This document shows positions 1 to 5,616 of a stretch of DNA of 13,767 nucleotides, piece by piece (positions within the stretch are counted from its first letter, which is position 1; each line of letters opens with the position of its first letter). Position numbers and translations under genes: made by a program. The stretch comes from Bacteroidetes bacterium UBA6183. Lineage in GTDB: Bacteria > Bacteroidota > Bacteroidia > UKL13-3. Under the pieces are notes generated by a model, which did not search any database, had not been told where the DNA came from, and saw only the letters and a list, made by a program, of their open reading frames with translations. The DNA lies in assembly GCA_002422865.1 (NCBI GenBank), contig DITN01000065.1, positions 1 to 13,767 on the forward strand. The letters are read 5' to 3'.

Positions 1-26
1 GTGGCCGCAGGCCGGGGTGGTAGATT
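1..26. repeat. Right end of a GGGGTGG-type palindromic element, cut by the window edge
   Basis: This stretch matches 676-700 over its whole length except for one extra C. Both copies share the block GCAGGCCGGGGTGGTAGATT. The inner part GGCC-GCA-GGCC can form a short stem. Only the right end is visible, so the rest of the element would lie before position 1. It ends 88 bases before the DUF559 gene, which is therefore bracketed by this repeat family. The remaining bases up to 113 are AT-rich, with no other structure I can see. Confidence 0.75.
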
Positions 27-99
27 TTTTTTTTAACGATATTTCCAAACTTCATTTTGTATTATATTTTTATCTATTCAACATTTAGTAATTAATAAA

Positions 100-107
100 T
101 AAATTTG
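100..107 (+). promoter_or_regulatory. Possible Bacteroidota -7 box (TAAATTTG) next to the DUF559 start codon
   Basis: The octamer matches the TAnnTTTG -7 consensus of the Bacteroidota primary sigma factor. It ends only 6 nt before the ATG at 114, so a transcript started from it would be leaderless or nearly so. I see no TTG-like -33 box at the usual 17-23 nt spacing, and the region is very AT-rich, so a chance match is quite possible. Confidence 0.22.
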
Positions 108-113
108 TTTTGA

Positions 114-467
114 ATGGATACTAGTCATAATAAATCCTACTTAAAACAATACCGAAAATCGCTCAGAAATAAGTTAACTCCAGCGGAGGCATTTTTATGG
201 AATTACCTTAAAAAGTCTCAGTTAGAAGGGCGGAAATTTAGGCGACAACATAGTATTGATAACTACATAGTGGATTTCTTCTGTTTTGAAGAATCACTAG
301 CTGTTGAATTAGACGGTGAAATTCATAACACACAAATAGAGGAAGACAAACTACGTGATGCATATTTGTTATCAAAAGGAATACAGGTTATTCGATTTGA
401 AAATAGATTTGTATTCGAGCATCTCGAACAAGTATTGGATGATATAAAAAGTAACTTTGCAACCTAG
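114..467 (+). CDS. DUF559 family endonuclease-like protein
   Basis: This 117-residue protein carries the DUF559 fold, related to the Vsr mismatch endonuclease and to PD-(D/E)XK nucleases. An N-terminal helical part has the usual LTPAEAFLW segment (residues 21-29) and the R-KFRRQH segment (40-46). The putative active site follows: D54 in YIVDFFC, then E65-x-D67-G68 in VELDG, and H71. The end has the typical G-I-Q-V-I-R-F strand (89-95). The length is normal for a complete stand-alone member. It is bracketed by repeats: a right-end fragment at 1-26 and a full element at 524-700. Stand-alone DUF559 proteins have no firmly established role. The repeat setting suggests, by inference only, a nicking or mobilising enzyme for those palindromes. 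Family assignment is secure; function is not. Confidence 0.9.
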   Translation: MDTSHNKSYLKQYRKSLRNKLTPAEAFLWNYLKKSQLEGRKFRRQHSIDNYIVDFFCFEESLAVELDGEIHNTQIEEDKLRDAYLLSKGIQVIRFENRFVFEHLEQVLDDIKSNFAT

Positions 468-494
468 GACAATTAAACTGAATTTAGTATTGTC
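468..494 (+). terminator. Weak hairpin directly after the DUF559 stop codon
   Basis: GACAAT at 468-473 pairs perfectly with ATTGTC at 489-494, and TAAA/TTTA inside can extend the stem. No U-run follows, so it is not a classical intrinsic terminator. It may act as a 3' end stabiliser or be chance. Confidence 0.25.
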
Positions 495-523
495 TTCATG
501 AGGGTAAATATATTAAAGAATAA

Positions 524-700
524 ACACACCCCTCAGTCGAGGCAGCGCTAAATCCCTGCACGACAGCTCTCCTCGAAGGGGAGCAGCACTTAATACCAAT
601 ACTTTTTTTGACTAACAAAACTTTATTTTGTAAGTGACATTTTAATTTAGACATGTTCCCCGCCTAGTATACAAGGTGGCGCAGGCCGGGGTGGTAGATT
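524..700. repeat. Complete 177-bp palindromic repeat element (ACACACCCCTCAGTC ... GGGGTGGTAGATT)
   Basis: The left end ACACACCCCTCAGTC (524-538) recurs exactly at 736-750 and the right end (676-700) recurs at 1-26. The tips are imperfectly inverted, sharing CACCCC when the right end is reverse-complemented. Inside are a hairpin CTCTCC-TCGAA-GGGGAG (567-583), a weak hairpin CGCCT/AGGTG near 661-678, and GGC-GCAG-GCC (678-687). There is no coding capacity. Together with the half copy at 736-793 it fills most of the 409-base gap between the DUF559 gene and the antiterminator. It resembles palindromic repeats I associate with many Bacteroidota genomes; copy number here cannot be judged from one window. 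Confidence 0.75.
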
Positions 701-735
701 CAAAAACAATACATTTAATAGTTATAGTAGATTAT

Positions 736-793
736 ACACACCCCTCAGTCTTAGCCATGCTAAGCCTCAGCACGGCAGCTCCCCTCGAAGGGC
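736..793. repeat. Left half of the same palindromic element, without a right end
   Basis: The first 15 bases equal 524-538. Then comes a perfect stem CTTAGC-CAT-GCTAAG (750-764), where the full element has a decayed version. The arm CTCCCCTCGAAGGG follows, whose right side is shortened to GGG. After 793 the sequence turns into plain AT-rich DNA running into the antiterminator gene, and no GGGGTGG end follows. It is therefore a truncated or partly eroded copy. Confidence 0.7.
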
Positions 794-876
794 AATATCA
801 ATTACTACCATAAATTTTCGTTTTTTTGAATAATACTTTTTTTAGTTTTTAAATTTTAACCTCTTAATTTGCTGCT

Positions 877-1383
877 ATGACCTCCCCCGAAAAAAAATGG
901 TACGCGATCTACACCAACCCAAGAGCTGAAAAAAAAACAGCAGAAAAATTAACTGAAAAAGGTATTGAGGTATATCTACCACTTCAAACTACCATTAAAC
1001 AATGGAGCGACCGTAAAAAGAAAGTTGAAGAGCCTTTGTTTAAATCATATGTATTTGTTCATATTATTTTTGAAGCCGAACGGTTAGCTGTTTTAGAAAC
1101 TTATGGTGTAGTAAAATTTGTTCGTATCGGAGGAGAAGTTCCTGCAATTAGAACAACCATCATTGATGCCATTAAATTGAGTCTTGCTCATTTCTCAAAC
1201 ATTGAAATCACCAATCAAGATCTGTATATCAATCAACAAGTACAAGTTATTGCCGGACCATTAAGGGGTTATACCGGTAAGGTAATAGAGCAACACGGTA
1301 ATCAGTACTTTGCCGTGAACATTGAAGAACTTGGGGCACACATGTTATTAAAAATTCCTGCATCGCACTTGGGTATTTTGTAA
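877..1383 (+). CDS. UpxY-like transcription antiterminator (NusG paralogue)
   Basis: This 168-residue protein is a specialised NusG. The NGN domain covers about residues 7-105, opening with KKWYAIYTNPRAEKK and containing the family-typical QWSDRKKKVEEPLFKSYVFV (42-61). A KOW motif lies at about 119-148 (QVQVIAGPLRGYTGKV). UpxY-type factors bind RNA polymerase and let it read through early termination in long capsule or exopolysaccharide operons, normally as the first gene of that operon. Here no polysaccharide gene follows: the next gene is a convergent peptide transporter 161 nt away. A half repeat ends 83 nt upstream. It could serve a distant operon, be a relic of a lost one, or the operon may lie before the window. 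The family call is firm; the target is unknown. Confidence 0.92.
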   Translation: MTSPEKKWYAIYTNPRAEKKTAEKLTEKGIEVYLPLQTTIKQWSDRKKKVEEPLFKSYVFVHIIFEAERLAVLETYGVVKFVRIGGEVPAIRTTIIDAIKLSLAHFSNIEITNQDLYINQQVQVIAGPLRGYTGKVIEQHGNQYFAVNIEELGAHMLLKIPASHLGIL

Positions 1384-1469
1384 AACATCAAGAGCAGACA
1401 GATAATTTCGACATAGATATTAAAACTGCTGTGGTCATTGTAATTCCGAATTATAGGAATGCACAGTAA

Positions 1470-1499
1470 TAGCTGCGGTATAAACTCCAACCGCTGCTA
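1470..1499. other. Imperfect inverted repeat between convergent genes
   Basis: TAGCTGCGGT (1470-1479) pairs with ACCGCTGCTA (1490-1499) with one mismatch and a 10-base loop. It sits between the antiterminator stop and the transporter stop. Neither strand has a proper U-run after the stem, so I call it a hairpin that might end transcription only weakly. A smaller ATTCC/GGAAT pair lies just before it (1443-1460). Confidence 0.3.
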
Positions 1500-1544
1500 T
1501 AAAAAATATTGAAAAGTTTTGGTCAGTAACACATTAGGCGGGGA

Positions 1545-3191
1545 TTACCCTCCATGCTCTTCAATAATTTTGCTTAACCATTTTAGCATCATAAAAATAC
1601 CTAAGGCAGCTACCATTACAATTAAGCAGTTCACCACAAAGAAGTATGATTTGTCTTCATAAGTATCCCACAAAGATGCCAACACACCACTTAGCTTATT
1701 TCCTATAGAGGTGCTTAACATCCAGCCGCCCATCATCAAAGCGGTTAAACGTGGTGGAGCAAGTTTAGATACCAATGATAGTCCCATTGGACTTAGGCAG
1801 AGTTCGCCCACGGTTATCACACCGTATGTTCCAATAAGCCACCAAGCGGATACTTTTTCGGCACCGTTCATACCAACACTTACCGCAGCAATCATAATGG
1901 TGGTTGACAGTGCAGTGATGATAAGTCCCCAGAAAATTTTACCCGGTGTACTGGGTTCAATTCCTTTTCTACGGCTCCAAGCAAAAAATCCAACTACAAC
2001 GGGAGTTAACAACACCACAAAAAATGGATTGATGGATTGAAACAATTCGGTTGAAATAAGTTGTGTGCTTTCACCTTCCGCGGGGAATTTTTCGGCTTGT
2101 AAATTTTTATAATAATGTGGGTAGTCGATTATTTTTATCGGTTTTCCATTGGCATCTTTTATAGGTCTGAATTGGTTGTCTATTTGTACAACCGAGTCTT
2201 TGCTATATGGAATGGATTGAACCATGCCTAATGTTTGGGCGGTAGGCACTACCTGTGCAGGTAACTCGCGATTGGTGTAGCTCTCGGCCCAAGTGGTAAG
2301 TGCTGTTCCGTTTTGTTTAAATATAGCCCAGAAAATAACCACCACACCCATAATGGCCAGCAATGCTGAAATAGGTTTGCGGTCTTCTTCGCTGCTTCTC
2401 ACCAATAACGAAACATAAAATAACACAATAGGAATTGCCCCGAAAATAAAGGCATCTGTACTGTCACTTCCAAATATATTTCCCGGAATAAACCATCCTA
2501 AAATACCTGCAATAATTGCCGGTAACAATACAATGCCTAATATTTTTCCAACACTCATGTCTTCCGGTTGTGTTGGTTTCATTACATCTACGTGTTTGTA
2601 ATGTTTGTTACCCGACCAAAAAATAGCAATGCCAATAAACATACCTATACCTGCTGCAAAAAATGCATATCCCCAACCAAAATTATTACGTAAGTAGGCA
2701 GCAAAAAAGTTGCAAATAAATGCGCCAATGTTTATGCCCATATAAAAAATGTTGTATCCGGCATCCTTGTTGGCTTTGTATTGCGGTTCGTTGTATAAAT
2801 TACCCAGTAGGGTTGAAATATTAGGTTTAAAAAATCCATTACCAATAATCATTAAACCTAATGCAATGTAAAATGTAGTTTCACCAGGAATGGCTAGACA
2901 CATATATCCTAAGCCCATCAGTATGCCGCCAAGTGAAATAGATAATCGGTAACCCAGAACTCTATCAGCTAACAAACCTCCGATAAATGGGGTGATGAAC
3001 ACCAATGCAATGTATGTCCCGAAAATATCTGAGGCCTCTTTCTTTTCTAAAGCCAACCCACCTTTGTCAATGTCGGTCATATATAAAAAGAAAATGCCTA
3101 ACATTAAATAGTACCCGAAGCGTTCCCACATTTCTGTAAAGAATAAAAAAGGTAATCCTTTTGGATGTTTACGTGTTGTTGTTGCTGACAT
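1545..3191 (-). CDS. POT/PTR2 family proton-coupled di-/tripeptide transporter with a TM7-TM8 loop insertion
   Basis: This 548-residue inner-membrane protein imports short peptides with protons. Visible marks are the ExxERFxYY motif (E20, E23-R24-F25, Y27-Y28), GGLLADRVLG (71-80), the PTR2 signature FYMGINIGAF (149-158), FWAIFKQNGTAL (287-298) and GELCLSPMGLSLV (462-474). About 12-14 membrane segments are apparent. I take the ATG at 3191 because the protein then begins MSATTTRKHPKGL, like its paralogue; an in-frame ATG 33 nt upstream would add an unlikely 11-residue tail. Residues about 308-380 form a hydrophilic insertion between TM7 and TM8, on the predicted periplasmic side, which the neighbouring paralogue lacks. 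It lies downstream of that paralogue but behind a terminator, so it probably has its own promoter. Function is firm; substrate preference is open. Confidence 0.93.
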   Translation of the reverse strand: MSATTTRKHPKGLPFLFFTEMWERFGYYLMLGIFFLYMTDIDKGGLALEKKEASDIFGTYIALVFITPFIGGLLADRVLGYRLSISLGGILMGLGYMCLAIPGETTFYIALGLMIIGNGFFKPNISTLLGNLYNEPQYKANKDAGYNIFYMGINIGAFICNFFAAYLRNNFGWGYAFFAAGIGMFIGIAIFWSGNKHYKHVDVMKPTQPEDMSVGKILGIVLLPAIIAGILGWFIPGNIFGSDSTDAFIFGAIPIVLFYVSLLVRSSEEDRKPISALLAIMGVVVIFWAIFKQNGTALTTWAESYTNRELPAQVVPTAQTLGMVQSIPYSKDSVVQIDNQFRPIKDANGKPIKIIDYPHYYKNLQAEKFPAEGESTQLISTELFQSINPFFVVLLTPVVVGFFAWSRRKGIEPSTPGKIFWGLIITALSTTIMIAAVSVGMNGAEKVSAWWLIGTYGVITVGELCLSPMGLSLVSKLAPPRLTALMMGGWMLSTSIGNKLSGVLASLWDTYEDKSYFFVVNCLIVMVAALGIFMMLKWLSKIIEEHGG

Positions 3192-3362
3192 GGGGGCTAA
3201 TATAGGGTAAAATTCCAAAATCAAATATGAAATCCATAATCGCTTTAAATAATTTGAAACAGGTCCTGTACATATGAAATAATAAAATTAGCTACTTGAA
3301 CTATCTATAAAAATGCATGTGCGTTTTCATCGTTCGAAAAAAGTTTCAAAGAACCTCTTAAT

Positions 3363-3509
3363 GGATTGAATCTCATAAGCCCTGAAGGGGCGAAATAAAC
3401 GTGCGGAGTGCATCGCGCTCCGCACATAAGGAAGTACATATAAAGAGGATTTGATCTTATTATCCTGAAGGTGCGAAATAAACGCACGTCATACATCGCG
3501 CTAGGCACA
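3363..3509. repeat. Tandem pair of ~64-bp palindromic repeats (CCTGAAGGxGCGAAATAAACG type)
   Basis: Copy A (3363-3426) and copy B (3447-3509) line up from GGATTGAATC / GGATTTGATC to the shared end GCACA. They share CCTGAAGG, GCGAAATAAACG and CATCGCGCT. Copy A has a perfect 8-bp stem GTGCGGAG/CTCCGCAC (3401-3408 with 3418-3425) and a small GCCC-TGAAG-GGGC stem. In copy B both stems are broken. The pair lies in the 372-base gap between the two transporters, which otherwise holds only AT-rich DNA and a terminator. The open reading frame across it on the minus strand (3305-3508) is repeat sequence, not a gene. The family is different from the one at 524-700. Confidence 0.75.
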
Positions 3510-3540
3510 AAAAAAGGCTGTCTTCAAAGACAGCCTTTTA
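3509..3540 (-). terminator. Rho-independent terminator of the peptidase/transporter operon
   Basis: Read on the minus strand, GGCTGTCT-TTGA-AGACAGCC is followed by seven T residues. The stem is perfect and lies 24 bases after the stop codon of the transporter at 3564-5453. A shorter T-run on the other strand gives some bidirectional character, but the strong side serves the minus strand. It separates this transporter from the next one. Confidence 0.9.
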
Positions 3541-3563
3541 ACGATATAAAATAATTTGTTGTG

Positions 3564-5453
3564 CTATTGTACTCCGTGCATCATTTTAAGTAACTTCTTA
3601 CTTAAGAAAAATAATATTACTGATGAAGCTCCGGCCATTAAAACAAATACCATAAAGAAATCGTATAAGTTTTTAACCTGCATACCTAAAAAAGTAGGCT
3701 TTTCAGGTGCCAAGTTCCATACTTGAATTTTGGTTGATTTAACTTCAACCTTATCAACTATCTTTTCAGTAATTTCTTGTGTAACTAATTTTTTTCCATC
3801 ATCAAGAAGCATTGCTCGATCGAAACTACCATTTGCCATCTTAATTAATTTTAGGTGGAAATTACTGATCTCTGCTTTATTTGTTGATGGTTCTATACCC
3901 ACTATGCTATCTGCACCATCTGCCGATTTAGCAGTGATAAGTTTAGCAGAAGTTAATGTTGTATTTGATTTAGGGTCTGCATTCCAAACACTGCTGTCAA
4001 TCATGAACAGAGCAAGTTGATCTATGTTTTTAACATCAGTTTCATTACTGATTGATTTTTCAATTTTTACTTCTTCAGGATATAATGAACTTAAAGTTCC
4101 GGCAAATTTATTGGCTGATGCAGTTGACAAAAACCATACTCCCATTAATAATGAAGCCAAACGTGCAGGTGATAATTTATTAACCATTGATAAACCAATT
4201 GGTGATAAACACAATTCACCAAAAGTATGAATGGTGTATAAACTCACCAACCAACCCATAGAAACTTTGGTGCTTGGGTCGATACCTTTTACCCCAAACG
4301 CGATAACTAAATAACCTATAGCCAATAAAAATAAACCCAATGCTTGCTTAAATGGTGATGCAGGTTCAAGATTTCTTTTACCTAATCCACCCCAAATCCA
4401 AACAAAAATTGGTGCAAAAATTACGATGGCTACTGCGTTAATACTTTGGAAATAGGAAGCAGGAACAACACTGCCAAATAGGTTACGGTCAGTTTGTTCT
4501 TCGGCAAAGTAGGTTAACGAAGCACCGGCTTGTTCAAACGCAGCCCAAAAGAAAATAACGAAAAATGCGGCAATATAAATTACCCATATTTTATCTTTTT
4601 CTACTTTGGTTAAACTATCGTCAGATATAATAAAACCGGGAGCCACAATGGTAAGTGCAAATATGAAAGTACCGATTAAATCCAAATCAAACACAAAAAA
4701 GAACAACACAAATAATGCCGCAAAAACAGCACTCCATATGTATAGTTGCTTTGGGTTAAAAGGTTTCTTTTCTCCTGTTGCTGTTTCTTCTTCATTTCTG
4801 CTTACGTTTGGTTTAACACCAATTTGTTCGCCCTCAGGTGTAACAATGTATTTGTTTTTTAATGATACAAATAGAATAACACTGACTACCATACCTAAAC
4901 ATGCTGCAAGGAATCCCCATTTAAAATCTTCAGGACTTCCGGTATCTCCTAAATAACCACACAATAAAGGCGCTATAAATGCACCTAAGTTAATTCCCAT
5001 ATAAAAGATGGTAAAGGCAGAATCCACGCGTTTATCACCTTCGGGGTAAAGCTGGCCAACCATGGTTGAAATGTTTGGTTTAAAAAATCCGTTACCAAAA
5101 ATTAAAAATCCAAGCCCTATAAACATCACCATAGGAGCAAATGCTTCTTGAAAAAAGCTACCTGCTATAAACATAAAAAATTGTCCGATGGCCATTAAAA
5201 TACCACCAATGATAATCGACTTTCGATTGCCCCAATACCTGTCGGCCATGTAGCCGCCCAATAACGGAGTTAGATACACCAAGCCGGTGTAACTTCCATA
5301 AATCTGAGAACCAAGTGCTTTATCAAACAATAAAGCTTTTGCCATAAAGAGCACAAAAATGGCCCTCATGCCATAATAACTAAAACGTTCCCACATTTCT
5401 GTTACGAAAAGAACGTACAAACCTTTTGGATGTCCTGTATTTGATTGACTCAT
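3564..5453 (-). CDS. POT/PTR2 family peptide transporter with a large loop before the last membrane helix
   Basis: This second proton-coupled peptide importer has 629 residues, longer than the usual bacterial length of about 500. It shows ExxERFxYY (E19, E22-R23-F24, Y26-Y27), YMADRYWGNR (68-77), FYMGINLGAF (150-159), FWAAFEQAGASL (302-313) and GELCLSPIGLSMV (412-424). Unlike its neighbour it has a short TM7-TM8 loop, but residues about 458-594 form a hydrophilic segment between TM11 and the final helix (596-618). With the N-terminus in the cytoplasm this places the extra domain in the periplasm. I do not recognise a domain in it. The gene follows DPP-IV and a tiny membrane protein on the same strand (52-nt gap) and ends at a strong terminator. 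Dipeptides released by DPP-IV are the likely substrates, by context. Confidence 0.93.
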   Translation of the reverse strand: MSQSNTGHPKGLYVLFVTEMWERFSYYGMRAIFVLFMAKALLFDKALGSQIYGSYTGLVYLTPLLGGYMADRYWGNRKSIIIGGILMAIGQFFMFIAGSFFQEAFAPMVMFIGLGFLIFGNGFFKPNISTMVGQLYPEGDKRVDSAFTIFYMGINLGAFIAPLLCGYLGDTGSPEDFKWGFLAACLGMVVSVILFVSLKNKYIVTPEGEQIGVKPNVSRNEEETATGEKKPFNPKQLYIWSAVFAALFVLFFFVFDLDLIGTFIFALTIVAPGFIISDDSLTKVEKDKIWVIYIAAFFVIFFWAAFEQAGASLTYFAEEQTDRNLFGSVVPASYFQSINAVAIVIFAPIFVWIWGGLGKRNLEPASPFKQALGLFLLAIGYLVIAFGVKGIDPSTKVSMGWLVSLYTIHTFGELCLSPIGLSMVNKLSPARLASLLMGVWFLSTASANKFAGTLSSLYPEEVKIEKSISNETDVKNIDQLALFMIDSSVWNADPKSNTTLTSAKLITAKSADGADSIVGIEPSTNKAEISNFHLKLIKMANGSFDRAMLLDDGKKLVTQEITEKIVDKVEVKSTKIQVWNLAPEKPTFLGMQVKNLYDFFMVFVLMAGASSVILFFLSKKLLKMMHGVQ

Positions 5454-5500
5454 TTTTTAAGTATTATAAAGATGCAATATAAAATTATGGTTGATTTAAG

Positions 5501-5508
5501 CAAACTTA
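5501..5508 (-). promoter_or_regulatory. Possible -7 box (TAAGTTTG) upstream of the second transporter
   Basis: The minus strand reads TAAGTTTG, a match to TAnnTTTG, 47 nt upstream of the transporter ATG, which would give an untranslated leader of about 40 nt. The box contains the TAA stop of the 36-codon gene. No clear -33 TTG box is present, so this may be an internal promoter or chance. Confidence 0.3.
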
Positions 5509-5616
5509 GTTTAACAAGGTTAGTCCTAGCATGATAAAGTACAAGAGTATGATTGTACCAAAAAGTGTTGCCAACACAAACAACAAATCTAAGTATGGTT
5601 TTAGCTTTGAGTTCAT
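5506..5616 (-). CDS. Small single-pass membrane protein, 36 residues, coupled to DPP-IV
   Basis: Its ATG (5616-5614) shares one base with the TAA stop of the DPP-IV gene (TAATG), an arrangement typical of translational re-initiation. The product starts MNSKLKPYLD, with two lysines near the N-terminus, and then has one long hydrophobic stretch (about residues 11-35, including LLFVLATLFGTIILLY) before ending in LLN. The positive-inside rule suggests N-terminus in the cytoplasm and one membrane helix. I do not recognise the family. It lies between a periplasmic peptidase and a peptide transporter, so it could help either one assemble or stay in the membrane, but that is inference. A hydrophobic 36-codon frame can arise by chance in AT-rich DNA; the stop-start overlap is the main support. 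Confidence 0.55.
   Translation of the reverse strand: MNSKLKPYLDLLFVLATLFGTIILLYFIMLGLTLLN

Noticed and set aside
524..793. A possible CRISPR array
   Set aside because: There are only two or three copies, of unequal length, with hairpins inside them and no regular spacers; no cas genes are visible.
1470..1499. A strong terminator between the antiterminator and POT genes
   Set aside because: The stem has a mismatch and there is no U-run on either strand, so it is listed only as a hairpin.
3192..3224. An 11-residue N-terminal extension of the first POT transporter (start at 3224)
   Set aside because: The ATG at 3191 gives the family-typical start MSATTTRKHPKGL, matching the paralogue at 5453; the extra residues look like untranslated leader.
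3305..3508. A 67-codon open frame on the minus strand
   Set aside because: It consists mostly of the two palindromic repeats at 3363-3509 and resembles no protein family; treated as repeat sequence.
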